NCBI GenBank assembly: GCA_011634665.1
Contig: WAEK01000019.1
Location: 558,001 to 622,000 of the forward strand
DNA length: 64,000 nucleotides
Source: Mortierella sp. BCC40632
Lineage: Eukaryota > Mortierellomycota > Mortierellomycetes > Mortierellales > Mortierellaceae
Reading direction: 5' to 3'
The notes beneath the pieces were generated by a model, which was not told the origin of the DNA, made no database searches, and saw only the letters and a program-made list of their open reading frames with translations. Both the position numbers and the translations under genes were made by a program. This document shows, one piece after another, positions 1-12,134 of the stretch (position 1 is its first letter; each line of letters starts with the position of its first letter).

Positions 1-233
1 GCAGCATGTTTGTAGAGCCTGAAGTCTTCAGGGACGACTATGTCACGAGAGTCGTTTGGGCGCTAGATGAGTGGTCAGGTCATCGCTCAGATGTCAAGCC
101 GCTCCGGAAACACGCCAGGACTAAGTCACACCAGTCAGACAAGTGCCATGCCTGTCGGAAGGGCATTTGCTATGTAGCAACAATCAAAAAGAAAGATCGA
201 AAGTCAAAATCAAGAGGCAAGAAAAATGGTTAA
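1..233 (+). CDS. 3' end of an unidentified protein (partial)
   Basis: An open frame enters from the left edge and ends with a stop at 231-233. The visible part is about 75 residues. It has an acidic/aromatic stretch (VEPEVFRDDYVTRVVWALDEW), then a Cys/His-containing basic part (DKCHACRKGIC) and a Lys/Arg-rich tail ending KSRGKKNG, which could serve in nuclear or nucleic-acid contact. I do not recognise the family. The composition resembles a real C-terminus, but the window edge hides the rest, so neither start nor exon structure can be judged. Confidence 0.35.
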   Translation, partial: SMFVEPEVFRDDYVTRVVWALDEWSGHRSDVKPLRKHARTKSHQSDKCHACRKGICYVATIKKKDRKSKSRGKKNG

Positions 234-854
234 AAGGCTCTAGTTCTCAGCGAGCAGGTGGTTAGGAGAGATGGAGCAAAAGTTAGATTCTTCCTTCGTC
301 TACTCCCCGTGCCAATTTGGCGCCGAGGAGCTTCTCAAGCTGTCTAGCAAGGGAGATAAAAACTTGCAACTCTACTTTTAAGATTGGATTTAGGCAAAGT
401 CAATAATGTTTCTTCTTTATAAAAGACAAAGCGAAGTGTAAGAAAAGAAGAGTACTTTGCAGTCCTGGATGGCAACTCTTGCATCTGTATCTGATTGGCC
501 TTATTAAACTTAGGCGTTGTTTGTCGACATTGCTCTTGTGCCATGTAGAGTGGTGGAAAGTGTGTTTTGGTCTTGCCCTCAAGTGTTCGAATAAAACAGC
601 TCCTCTCCCTATCAGACACCCTTTGTCCCTGTTTCATGGCAGCAATCCACTCTTGTGATTTTTCTCCTCCACGTTACTCTCTTCTATACCTCTGCATACC
701 CTGCCACCTACCCTGGCCCCGTTTTCGTTTCCCTCATCCTTGACTAGTTACTCTCCCTTATCTAACGGTCTTCATTATCACCCCTCCTTAGTTCTTCCGC
801 CACTCTCGTTCTCTCCGTTTATTCCCCACGTACTACCCTTGTAATTCCATCAGA
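234..854. other. intergenic, no gene seen
   Basis: The stretch is AT- and pyrimidine-rich with stops in all frames. Short antisense frames here show no family features. The last 200 bases are CT-rich, as is common for fungal 5' leaders, and could belong to the possible small gene that follows. Confidence 0.4.
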
Positions 855-1193
855 ATGTCTGGCGACCCCCCTCTCTCTACTGTACTATCGTACAAATACC
901 CCCCTTTGATACTTAAAGGGATTCGCAATGGTTTTTCTACCCTTGCTTCATTTGTACCTGCAAGGACCCAAACCGCTGTTGCCGTTCCCCTCCTGGGCGA
1001 GGATGCTGGTTGTTGGTTCGATGGCTCAGATTTTGAAGACACAGTCCCTCTTCCCTGGATTCGAAAAAAAAGGCAGAGCTCAATTGATTCTTTGTACCAA
1101 ATTAGAGAACTTTCGGATGACTTCGACTGTGGGAGCAGAAATCTCAGGGATGAGAAAGCTCCTTACTGTTCTTGTTGCCGAGGCAGGTGTTGA
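855..1193 (+). CDS. possible small unidentified protein
   Basis: This is a 112-codon ATG frame with a pyrimidine-rich leader in front. The predicted protein starts MSGDPPLS and ends in a cysteine-rich tail (CSCCRGRC). No family is recognised. A second plus-strand frame overlaps it and stays open to 1344. An eight-base A-run near 1066 lies where the two frames could be joined by a frameshift, so the real product might be a longer protein with a one-base difference, or neither frame may be coding. Confidence is low because there is no domain support and the antisense strand is also partly open. Confidence 0.25.
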   Translation: MSGDPPLSTVLSYKYPPLILKGIRNGFSTLASFVPARTQTAVAVPLLGEDAGCWFDGSDFEDTVPLPWIRKKRQSSIDSLYQIRELSDDFDCGSRNLRDEKAPYCSCCRGRC

Positions 1194-1606
1194 TGACGTT
1201 AGAAGGGAGATTGAGCAGTTTGTCTACAAAATCATTTGTAGAAGGCTGTCCCCTCAATTCCCTCCAACATATCTTGAGAGGATTGATGATGATTCTGGTG
1301 TCGGATATTCACAAGTTGATCCAGGTTGCAGATTAACAGCCTAGCTATAGTTTGAGGACCAACGGTCAACTTGGTTGCAAGCTTACACTGGATCGCGTAA
1401 AGACTTGGTGCAATTTCTATTCTTCTGCCTGGTTTTATTTTATAAAAAAAAAAAAAAAGTACAATTACCAATGCGGTACTGGTAAGAGAGAGGGAGAGAG
1501 AGAGCCTATGCTTACTATGCTAACTGAAGGTCCAGAATCTTTCCTACTACAGCCAGGTCCTCGATCTCGTTAATTTTACAGAGAAATTGGAAATCCCGAC
1601 TACAGA

Positions 1607-4600
1607 TTAGTGTCCGCGCCCACGCCCACGCCCACGCCCACGACCTCGACCAAAACCTCGTTTCGCAGCCCATGATTTACGGAACATGGAAGAGCCACCC
1701 TTCTTTTTCCCTCCTTTGCCGAATGAAGAGACAGTTGGCCGGCTTCGAATCGCCAACGATCCATTCGCTGTGGTGGGCCTAACTACAGTATGGCCTCGGC
1801 TACTCCCTTCACCATTATTATCACCATCTGCGCCAGTACTGAAAGGTGCAACTCCTGGAGCAAAGCTGACTCCCTTCCTTACAGTCCCACCTTTTGAGCG
1901 CCCTCGGCCACGAGTTCCTTTCCTTGGTTGCGATCTGTTGTTGGACCCTTCTATGTTATCGTTGTTGTCCATGTTTTCGTCTTCAAAATCAGCCCCCAGC
2001 TGCTCAAAGTACATGGCCAGAGCGGGGTCATCTCTTCGTTGCCGTAGATCGACAAAGTCCTCCAGGGGCGACATGTATCCACCATCCCCGGCACCATGAT
2101 CCTCACGATCTCCTCCACCTGTTGTTGACCATGATTCATCAGGATCCTGTAGTCGCTGACCCGGCGGATCGGCTGCTTCCCACCATTCTTGACTATGAAG
2201 ATTATAATTGGGATCTTCATATTCATAGGATGCTTGTCCCTCAAATGGATCTTCAAGGTGTGTGCTGGCCTTGCTCTGCACTTGCTTTCGATCGCCTCGA
2301 CTGATACTAGCATCCGTGTGCGCGCTCATCGCCAAGGAAGCATCCGTGTCGGCACCATCTTTTTGCATCGCTTGGCTGGCCACAGACTTTGTCAGTTTCG
2401 ACATGCTGAGTGAACCAGGAAGTGCACCAACCCCACCGACAATCCCACCAAGACCAACACCCTTAACTTGTCGTGGATCCAAACTCTCGGAATCAAATAG
2501 ATCATCTTCTGGATTCCAAAGCTTCTCTGCGACTGCTTGCTGCCTTTCCATATCTGCTTCGTCATCTGAGAGTGTAACATAGAGCGAGTCCTTGCGCCAT
2601 AATCTGGAAGGCATCTTCTTTCGATCCGTTGCGGAAGGAGCAGATGAAACAGAATCCAAGACAGATGAAGGCAGTCTTCGAGGGCGCTTTCCCGCCGGTG
2701 TAGATGGAATCGTTATCACTTCGTCATCAGAGTCGTCAAGATCGATTAACTCCTTCTTTGATTTCTTTCCCTCTACAGCATTGGGCTTACGTGAGGATCC
2801 TCCAGAGGTGTTTTCCTTGATCCTTGACCTTGTCCTGAATGAGCGATTGACCAAGGACGATGGTTCTGGTCTTTCCAAAAAGTCATCCAGGTCGTCATCC
2901 AAGTTCTCGTCAAAAACAACATATGGTGCAGAAAATCGTCCTGTTGGTGACTTGGGGGAAGGGGCAGTACTGTTCACTAAAGCCGATGGTTTGGGCCTAG
3001 TTCTCCGAGTCTTTGCACCAGTCCTGTAATGCACACTTGTAGAAGCTGATGATGGCAATGATAAGGAGCTATCTTCTGAGAATCGCTGGCCCGGTTGAAT
3101 TCTAAAGGCGCTCTGACTGCAGGATGGGCTATCCAGGTCTGAGAGCTCAATGTTTGGATGCGGCAATCCTTGACTGATCTTGTCCTCAATAAGAGATATG
3201 ACCCCACTTCCTTCCTTTCGAAGGCTAACTATGTCGTCCGAGAGAGATATGATCTCGCTGGTGTCCCTTCGAAGACTAGTCCTGTCATCTGTGAGAGCTA
3301 TGATCTCACTGGTGTCCTTTCGAAGATTGGCTCGGTCATCCGTAAGCGTGAGAGGTATAACCTCGCTGTCATCACTTTGAAGACTGACTCTATTATCTGT
3401 GAGGGAAAAGACTTTGCTTTCTTTCTTTCGCAAGCTGGCTCTGGGTGCTTCAAGCCCTTGACGTTGATTCTGTCCCAAGCCTGATGCTCTTAGAGGAGGT
3501 GAGTTGAGGCTGAGGCTTCCAACTTTCCGAATTGGCGTGTCAAGTGATACAGGCTTCTTTTGCTCTACTTTTGGTTTAGGTGGCGTAATGTCAGCATGAG
3601 GGCGTGAAACTGGTGTAAAGTTGAGTTTCGTTTGCGTCAAGATCTGTGGAAATGACTGTGTTAAGTGAGTCGTGCTATCCAGAGAGTCAACAACAAACAT
3701 TGGCTCGCCCTGAGTCTGATACGTTCTGTCAAGTGCTATCGCGTATTCCTCATCGCGCTTGTTGAGTTCCTCCTGCTGCTCTTGTTCCTTTTCCTGAAGT
3801 TCTACCTCTACATGGTCCATCAGCTCGTTCACTGGGAATATTCTAGAGCAAATAGGACACTTCTCCATTGCACTCTGAGAAAGAATAGGAGAGCATTCTC
3901 GGTAATCCTGAGTCTGTAGATCAAGTGAGGGTAGGGACTCTTGTGAGATTGGCGGAGAGTCAGCATTGTTCTTAATAGCATTGTCGCTCTTTCCTGGTGC
4001 TGCAAACTGAAGTCCACTGTATCGTCTACTCTTTCGTTCCGCATTGGTTTGGTGCGCCTCCCCCTCTTTCTTGGGTTCCTCATCAGAAAATTCGTCAATT
4101 TCTTCTGCCTGAGAAACTAAAAGATTATTGAACGGCTGGTGCTGTTGAGTTCCGAAGGGTTGTGAGCCAGAGATAGTTGAGAAAGACCCAATGGTGTCCA
4201 GACGTGCAGGGGGACCAGGAATACGGGCATTGTTTTGGGCCTTCTGAACTGCTGCTTTGATGGCATTCTCAAATATCGCGGGGCCTGGCGCCGCCTCAGA
4301 AAGTCGCATCTTCTTTTGAGGAGATGATAGCCCGGGTCGCTCAGATCGTCTCCGATACCGCGCATCTATAAGAGGCTCATCTTCCTCAGCACTTTCTTGA
4401 GAGGCATCATTTCTGATTGGTCGCTTGTTTTCCATTTCCTTGACGGGTGTCGTTATTAGAGGCACATTCTTAGTTTCCTCCTGGGGAGCATACTCTATTT
4501 GACCGTGGTCATCGGGGGTTCGGCGAACTGGGTGATCAAGTCGAGGAAACAGTGCAAATGGGCTTCTTTCAAATTTTGTCTGTTCGACCTCTACAACACG

Positions 4601-6234
4601 TCGATTCCGTGGTGATTCCGAGGGTTCCCTGGCTTTTGACGCCCCTGCCTTGTCGTCAAACATTAGGATCTTCTTCAGCTTTGTCTCTCTCTCCTGTCGT
4701 CGACTTTTTGTGTCTATTGGTTGTCCGGATCCTATACATTCTAGTCCACTGTCTGTCTCTGAAGATACATCAAGCACGAGGGGTCGTGGTTTCCTTAGTC
4801 GCTTTGAGGTCAGCCTCCTCTGGTTGCTATCTTTGCGCCCGAAATTGCCCCTTTTGGATGGCCCAGCTGAGCCTTGACTCTGAACCACGTGAACAGTCTT
4901 CTCCGTGATCACATCGTCGTCTGTTTCTACGAATAATGGGACCTCATTATCCTGTTTCTTCGCCGGGGCATCCTGAAGTTCCACATCGGCCTCAGAATCC
5001 GAAGCAAGGGCGTAAACGATGTTTCCATCATAGGTCGAAGATATTATGGGTAGTCCTAGATGGTTCATCGATATTGAGGCTCTCCTTCGAGTTGGTGTCC
5101 AACATACCAAAGTATCTTCTGCTTCTTCCTCCTCTTCCGAGTCCTTTACCGTGTCATAGCGTTGTTCCCTCTGCTTCATTTTTGGTGTGGAAAGGACAAT
5201 ATCGCCATCAGATCCTTCCGCGACAGACCACGGCATTTTCGATGTCGATCCGAGAAGTGTTGGTGAAGCTGGGACAAAGTCATTCGAGGGTGGTGACTCG
5301 GCAGGTGGTTGAGCGATGGTATCTTTTGCGACAGGGTATCTAGGATTGCCCGATGTACGAGGGTTGTCTTGAGCAGCCGACTTTCCATTATCTCTTGACA
5401 GCTCATCCAGTTCTCCCTCACTGCTTGATATCAGTTCGTTCACAACAGGTCGGTGCCTTAATCTTCCAGGGCTTTTGGTACTCCATAAAGAGGCATCCTG
5501 TTCATCTCCGCTGCTTGGGATGATTTCCCTCACCTTTGGGTGACTGTTTGCTTTTGTGAGTCTCCGGCTTCTATTTCTCCTGACAGGCCCTGGGCCAGTA
5601 CTGCCATCAGTACGTTTCTATCCATCGAGGGAGAAGAGGGCAGTTCGGTAAGCACACGTATTCCTTTGCAATCATGGCAGAGATCATATCGGGGGTTGGC
5701 CTTTTACAATAGAGGACGTACTGTGTTTCTAGTACGAGCAGGTGTAGTTTTTGGCTGCCGTCGCGGAGTTGGGGGCTCCATCTCAAGTTCCTCCAAATCT
5801 GAACAATCCACCTCTATTACATCTGGAGCCAAATTCCTTTGCAGTTTTCTTGGTGCGGTGTGCTGCAGTCCTACTGATTCACGATCCCAGTGTGGTCCTG
5901 GTGAAGCCGTAGATATCAGGGACATGGCTTCGTATCTAGATCGACCAAACGACGTTCTCCTCGGGAATACTGGCTGTTCTTTCCATGGTGCGGCATTGTC
6001 GCTCGTCTCTTGATCGCCCGAAAGCCAGGGATCGCCACCAAGTTGACCATGTTTGCCACCAATTCTGTGTATCAGCTGAGATGCTGGACGCCTCGAAGAT
6101 TCTCCATCGCCAGGATCGGAATGGTTCTCAACAGGTGGTTTATGGCTCCTTTTCTCTCTTTGGCTCTCGGCGAGGCTCTCTCTGATGGCTGCCCGAAGGG
6201 CCTCGTCTTCATCGTAATCCTCGTCTTCGATCAT
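1607..6234 (-). CDS. large disordered nuclear-type protein with UIM, UBZ-like finger and SUMO-interaction-like repeats
   Basis: The model has two exons, 6234..5722 and 5617..1607, joined by a phase-0 intron (donor gtacgt, acceptor gatag), giving about 1,507 residues. The N-terminus holds a clear ubiquitin-interacting motif (DEALRAAIRESLAES, residues ~10-25). Mid-protein (about 3815-3870) lies a UBZ4-like finger, CPICSRIF..LMDH, in which the final Cys is replaced by Glu, followed by a Glu/Gln coiled-coil-like run. Next come four tandem copies of a hydrophobic-acidic motif of the SEII-L-DD type. Further candidate SUMO-interaction motifs are ELIDLDDSDDE and YVTLSDDE. The protein ends in a GRGRGRG tail. 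The rest is low-complexity and charged. This combination of ubiquitin and SUMO readers occurs in DNA-repair scaffolds such as RAP80 and SLX4, but orthology to either is not shown. The start is uncertain: the frame stays open upstream to a good acceptor at 6303, so a further 5' exon is likely. A second frame between 5700 and 5535 also looks codable, so the intron position is tentative. Confidence 0.6.
3175..3425 (-). repeat. tandem SUMO-interaction-like repeats inside the large minus-strand gene
   Basis: About four units of 16-18 codons repeat, each with the pattern LR-(K/R)-D-T-S-E-I-I-x-L-(T/S)-D-D. The nucleotide repeat is visible as recurring gatctcactggtgtc-like blocks. Each unit pairs a short beta-type hydrophobic core (EIIAL, EIISL, GVISL) with an acidic flank, as known SUMO-interaction motifs do. 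SUMO binding itself is an inference. Confidence 0.6.
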
Positions 6235-6302
6235 GTCTCGTAATTCCAGATTTTCTGACCTGGTTGGAATTTCGGTAGGGAATGCTAGGGTCGACTGAGA
6301 CC

Positions 6303-7339
6303 TAAAGCAGACAGTAGAGTGTCGAGTAAGAGAGTATTAGATTTTGGAGGAATGGATTCCGGCTATTTGATCTCTTTGAATGATTGTTCATTGAAGCAAT
6401 CCCGAAACGGACGAATTACATGGTCAACTGGCCTAGTGGCAGGTTGCTGCGCGGAAGCGCTATTAGTTCTGACTGCTGATGGTTTGGGGAAAGAAAGAGG
6501 AGTAATTATTGTATACGAGAGGGTGGAAGGGTGGTATCGAGGCTGGTCCCGCAAGGATGGATCCTGGGGAACAGCGGTCGGTGCCAGGAATGATCAGCGG
6601 CGAGGATGATTGTCAAACTTGGAAACTATGGAATTTGAACGCGTCCCCCGCAGCTTGAGGACTGTTATCTTGTGGCTGTCAAAGTCTTTAACAGACTGAG
6701 CTGAGCATTGAATTCTCCACCTGTGTCTAATTCGGGCCAGTTTGTTTCATTGAGAGGACAAAAGACCTGTGTCGTCAGTGGAGGGAAAAAGTAATTTGCC
6801 TCCTCCTGACCTTCATTGTTATTTTTCTTGTGCAATGCTCATCTCCTTCCTATTGCTTTGTCAATGTCCAACACATACAGAGTACATCTCGTCCAGTCAG
6901 ACGAAGACACTGGAAAGACAAACGCGTCGCTCCCGCCTCTCTCAGTTTCAGGAACAGCCCTCTGAGCGTTCTCCAGCAACTCCCTTCCAGGGCAATAATC
7001 AAGTTATGGTAGATACAGGCGCCAGAAAGACAACTTCAAAAAGGACACGCCAGCTTTCAGACCTTCTGCCAGATACAGGGAAACGGAAGTGAGATCTTTC
7101 AGCAACCCAGCAGCCTTCACTTGACTCTGACACTGCAGAGCTATCCCCTTTGAGCAAGGAAGAGTTGACCTAGCGATGAAAACAGTGCGCTAACAAGGTC
7201 ACATAGGAGATCATGCGCAGGCCAAGGTATAAGGTCTTGAAGGACTACATACATCGGATCAAGAAGTGGCTGGTAAGCGTGAAGATGAATACGCATTCAG
7301 CCCTCTGCCTGCTGCCTTGCCGGTCTCATAAACATGGAC
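6303..7339. other. 5' flank of the minus-strand gene; no gene established
   Basis: A pyrimidine tract ending in ag on the minus strand at 6303 is a credible splice acceptor, so an upstream exon of the minus-strand gene may lie here. A 63-codon minus frame (6363-6554) is a weak candidate. Nothing else is supported. The last part may be the decayed 5' end of the Crypton-like element. Confidence 0.35.
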
Positions 7340-9860
7340 ATGTTTATTCGTTTTCTCTTCTAGGATTTTTGTCATGCCCATTATCTAGGCGACAGTAATA
7401 TCGATGCTGGCAAAATCCTCCGCTACTTTCAGCTCAGTGTCTTCGACTGCACGTTAAAGAGACAGATCAAGCCAAGCATCGGTTATGTAGGAGCCGTTGG
7501 TGTATCGAGTAGAAGTGAACTCGTCTTTCGGTCAGAGCCTTGAGGAAATAAAGACCGCTGGCAGGCTATCAAGGATCCATCGGCCATGGACCATTCGAGT
7601 GGCAAGCCAGCGATGCCCTGGCTGCAACAGCCAAAGCAGGTGAGGGTTATGAAATGAAGCGGGCGAAGGCATCGATGACAATAGCGATGATAAGAACAAT
7701 AGCAAGCATGAGGACAACTACAGTGAAGGCGAGGAACAAATGCAAAGGGCAGACGTGCAATACCAGTGGTCAACACGCACTCCCCAACCATAAGCTATCA
7801 CAAATGTTGTGGAGAGGGTCTAAGGTAAGATTTGTTGTTTGCCAAATGTACACCTTGTACCTTAGCCATCGCTCCGTGACTTTATGACATTACTATAAAA
7901 TTAAACTGGCAAGAGATGGTGACAGTGGACAGGTTTGATCGCAAAGTGATCTACACACCAATGTGCGCGCTTGCATTGTAAAGAACATCAAAAGACTTTC
8001 GTCTACTTGTAGTCCGAACAGAGTGCCTCCAACGTTCCTTACTCCAACCCCGCCTTACATCCTAGTACCGATTCAGCCATAACTAAGGCCATTGAGCAAT
8101 ATGCAAAGAGTCTAGTCATTGGACGGGCAATAGCTAGAGCAACACGCGTATCGGCTTACGCAGGACGGGATGCTTACACCGAGAAGCAGCTTCTCCGCAT
8201 GTCCTCATACTTGTGACGAGAGCTCCTTCTTCCACAGCGTAATGGCAATCGCCGGTACGATGCAAGAAATCGTAGTATATGCGAGAGCGGCTTTGCCTTC
8301 TAGCTCGTCATCACATGCTCCTTCGCGACCAGGGCCCCCGTGACCTCAACATTTCAGATATCTTTAACAACCAGCAGCGCCATCCTGTCATTGGATCCAG
8401 CTTAGCATCAGATCTCGTGTTTTGCATCGCCCATAGTAAGACAAACCCCAACGGCGTTAACATGTATACAACAGCTTTCCGCCGCAAAAGTTTCCTCCGC
8501 TGCACTGTTGATGCATTTGCATTTTAAATGCTTGGGCGTTTCGAGGCAAGATAGGACAATATTGTCAAATTTGGAGTTTATTTTTATCCCTTTTATCTTT
8601 ACTTAGATCGACAAGGAGCCTGTCCCTGATTTCTCGGATACTCCCGACTGGTATAAAGTGAAATTACTCGTGGGATCAGGTAAGAGTACTAGCGGGATAG
8701 CAGCCAGTACTCAGAGACTCAGCCGCAGTGCAATCATGCTTGCCTGTGAGGTCTATTGCATCAAAGTGACACACAGCAGCCACTGTTCTGGGACCTTGGA
8801 AGCTCATGAGCTACACCTAACACCAGATCACGTCCGTCACCATGATCGATGGGTCATGAGACAAGTGGAGAACTTTTATGCCCCCAAGAACCCCATCCGC
8901 GGCGCATTTTTTTATGGTCCATAATTACAAGGATGAGCCGTACGTGATCGACCTCGACCTTGTCACACCACCGCTTGCCCTCCAACGTCTCCTCTTTGAC
9001 TGAACTTTTGGCGTCGAGTATCACAAGAACCCAGAAAAATACAACAATAGCATGAAGTGTGCAGTCGTGGGAAGGAGGGAGTTGAGCCCAACAACGTAAG
9101 TCAGTAAGATCCCTTTTGGGCGCCATCCAACCCGGACAAGGTAATATCAACAAAACTTGACAGCATTCTCGCCGTCGGTAGACTCGCGTTCCTCAAGCTG
9201 CCTGTACGAATGAGGCGAGTGGTCCTGCAGGATACTATTATGTTTATGGAGACAAGGAAGACAATTCCTTCCATGTAAGCGTCTCTGATGTATCTCTCAA
9301 GTCTTGCGGATATATCTACCACTGCATCAATGGCACGCTAACTCCTCCCTTTTTTCTACTTCGTTGATTGTTGATCAATTAGAGTCGAGAGCCAACCTGA
9401 CAATTCTCTGACACTTATAAACAGACTTATTACCGAGCTACCGCATGTCTTCAAGTCAGACTTCCCACAGGCCATCAGATCATGTCAACAGCAGGCCCAA
9501 GTTATTCGCTCAAATGTTCAGGTCGACATCAACACTCTCACCAAGAGTACTAATGCTCTCTCGACAAGTATACAAACGGATATTCAGGGATTGCAAGCTG
9601 AATTGAGTAAGCTGAACAGCCGTTGGGGCGAAATGGAACAGAGAATAAAAGATCAACAAATTCCGCTGCGGCAATCAAGACAACAACCACAACAGCCACA
9701 GTGCCAACGAGAGCAGCGCCCCTATCAACAGCGGTTGACGCAGCACCAACATCAAGTGCAGCAAAGCATATCGATATCAGCATCGTCATCCCCATCATGA
9801 TGATAAGCTCAATGAATACCAACTTTTGCATGATACAGGGAAAAAAGAGATGTTGACCAT
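7340..9860 (+). pseudogene. decayed Crypton-like element (Ndc10/GCR1-type tyrosine recombinase protein)
   Basis: The pieces fall in family order but are split by stops and frame changes. They are: an N-terminal piece near 7370-7490 (HAHYLGDSNIDAGKILRYFQ); a linker piece at 8055-8216 ending YAGRDAYTEKQLLRMSSYL; the core at 8279-8526 with ARHHMLLRDQGPRDLNISD, then KTNPNG and a conserved CTVDAFAF end; a further piece at 8740-8924 with THSSHCSGTLEAHEL, HHDRWVMRQVENFYAPKNP; then LAFLKLPVRMRRVVLQD near 9178; and a C-terminal coiled coil near 9500-9650. This order and these motifs match fungal Ndc10-domain proteins carried by Crypton DNA transposons, where the HxxR/HDRW..M..FY region resembles the tyrosine-recombinase end. 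Several in-frame stops make it inactive as it stands. Ends and target duplications were not found. Confidence 0.65.
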
Positions 9861-9879
9861 ACACCAAGTCTAGGACGAG

Positions 9880-10141
9880 TTTCATGGCCTAATTGCTCAA
9901 GCCAAAGAACAAGACAGGAAATGGCCGTACACCATGGTACGTATATGGGCCCTGCATCGCTGACAGGAGTTTATTGATTTGGTGGTTGAAGAGGCTCGGG
10001 CAGTAGGTATTTCTACATTGGACCTGACTTTCCACTCCTTTTTGGGACACTTTGCAGCGCAAGAGACCAAAAAATATGGCCATCGACAAGAACTGCGCCA
10101 AGCTCAAAGAAAAAGAAAGAAAAAGGAAAGGCGAAGACGAT
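9880..10141 (+). pseudogene. decayed coding fragment next to the Crypton remnant
   Basis: A single frame is open from about 9884 to the stop at 10139-10141 apart from one TGA at about 9960. It reads REDRKWPYTMV-like then LDLTFHSFLGHFAAQETKKYG and ends in a Lys/Arg-rich tail. It may be the C-terminal end of the same mobile element or a separate host-gene fragment. No family is recognised. Confidence 0.4.
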
Positions 10142-11567
10142 AAAAGTCTTGACGATAACTATTGTATTAGAGTCATTTAATACTTTATTAGTGATACTGG
10201 TGCTGGTTTTGAAAAGTGAAGATACCAATTCAAATTCAGCCCTGGTGGCGCCGAGTGGACGACCTGACACTCCAATCCTCAGAAAAAAAAAAAAAAAATT
10301 TTTTTTGTGGTGCAGCGTACATGTCAATTTTTTTTTGGCCATCATGAAGACCGACCGCCTACATTTACTCAGCTTTTTTGAGCGCATTTCACATGATGTG
10401 TGACTCATTCTCCGAGAATCGAGTAGCGTCTGTTTGGCCCTTACTTGTTGCAATGTGATGCGATCTTCTGCATGTTGGCTCATAAGCAGAACAAGAGGGA
10501 GTAGCTTGCTATGACCCGTATCAGACCGCAACACTGAAAGGGGAGAGGGAGGAAAAGGACAGTGTCATAGTATATTAGATGTGGTCAGGAACAGGACGCC
10601 AAGAGCAGTCAAAGAGAAAACGGATCAAGAGAGGAACAGGAAAGCTCGTGGTGTATCCCAGCTAATTCAAAAGTGGAGTATTGCCCAGGAGTCTGTTTTT
10701 TTTTTTTTTTTTTTTGTTATGTTTCCCAGATCAACTGGGTTCTTTGGAAGAGGCAGGTAGACCTTTTCAAGTCACTTTACAGTCGAAACAGTAGGCACTT
10801 CAAGACGTTTTTTGTAGTTGGCAATAGCCACAATGCAGTTTGTACTGAACATGGTGGTTGTTTCCATAGTAAGTCACGCATTGAAAAAGAGCAGTTTTTC
10901 CGTGCCAAAGTCGACCCCAAGGCTCTGCCGAGCTTATCGGCGTTAGAGCGTCACGCAGGGAAAGAGGGGCGGAACTGCCATTCAGCCCCCCCCCCCTCGT
11001 GGGGGCTGTGGTGTGTCTGTCTACTCTCTTTTGACGCAGACAGACATAATGTCTAAAAGAGTCGATGGATTGGCTAGCTCGCTTTCCCTTCCCTTATTCG
11101 TTTGCTATTTGCTCATTTCTACGTGGTACCCCCGGAGAAAAGGTCTCTTGACAGACAAAGAGGGTTCTCAATCAGAAGAAGCAGAATGTCAGAGTTGCAG
11201 GCTGGCCAGTGTGGCTGCGGGATAGGTTGGAGCAGGCATGGTTCGGTAGGTCCATGTGCAGGAATAAGTGACTGTAGGAGGAGAAGGATAGGGTCGAGTG
11301 GACTGTGGTTTCCATCATGAGGTAAAAGTAGATAGGCAATGAGTGCGGCGTGTGCTACAATGGCTGGGTGAGACTCTCTGAGGCCGAACAGCCAAGGGTC
11401 ACGAATGTAGTGCCTGAAAAAGAGAGAGAGAGAGAGAGAGAGCGCCAGAGGAAAGTAGAAAAGCAATAATAATAGAAGAGAGAGAAGGGAGAGATGCAAA
11501 CAAGATTAAGAAAGGTGAGAGCAGCAGTTGGCTGCAGTTCCTCGCTATGAAAATCTCGGCGGGGATG
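10142..11567. other. intergenic, no gene seen; homopolymer-rich
   Basis: The stretch contains long A and T runs (about 10280-10310, 10689-10707), a C-run at 10986 and a GA repeat at 11420-11441. Short frames on both strands are low-complexity and show no domains. The end holds the upstream region of the ABCA-type gene. Confidence 0.45.
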
Positions 11568-11575
11568 TATAAATA
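11568..11575 (+). promoter_or_regulatory. TATA box of the first ABCA-type gene
   Basis: TATAAATA lies about 300 bases before the chosen ATG at 11877 and is followed by a long CT-rich leader, a typical fungal promoter layout. Confidence 0.5.
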
Positions 11576-11876
11576 CCCCGTTCATCAATATCACTCGCCC
11601 TTCATCACCTCTCGTTCTCTCGCTCTCGTTTCTCGTTCTCCTCTCTCCCTCTATCCCGGCGGCTCAGCCATTGTTGTGCGCCACTCTCTTTCTCCGCCCC
11701 CTTTCCCCTTCTTCTCTCTCTCTTTTTCTTTCTCTCTCTTTCTCTCTCTCTCCGCCCTATCTCCATTCCTGTGACCGTGCTATCTGTTTTTCTTGCTGCC
11801 CTAACTATCGCTCGCCTTACTCTGTGTCACTCCCCCACGCACGGTGCCAGCTGCCACCCGTCAAATATTACTCAAC

Positions 11877-12101
11877 ATGGCGCACCCTTCCCCACAAAGC
11901 AGCTCAACTGCTCACAATCATGGTGACGACACTGTCAAAGGCATGGATATCATCAAGGCCACCCGCGTCCCAACTAAAATGGACCACTTCAAGGCCCTTC
12001 TTCACCACAACCTTCTCGTCACTCTCAGGGACCCAGGTGTTTACATCATTGGTGCCTTTGTTCCTATGGCCTTGATTGGCATGGCTATCGGCATCGTAAG
12101 T

Positions 12102-12134
<33 letters not shown>

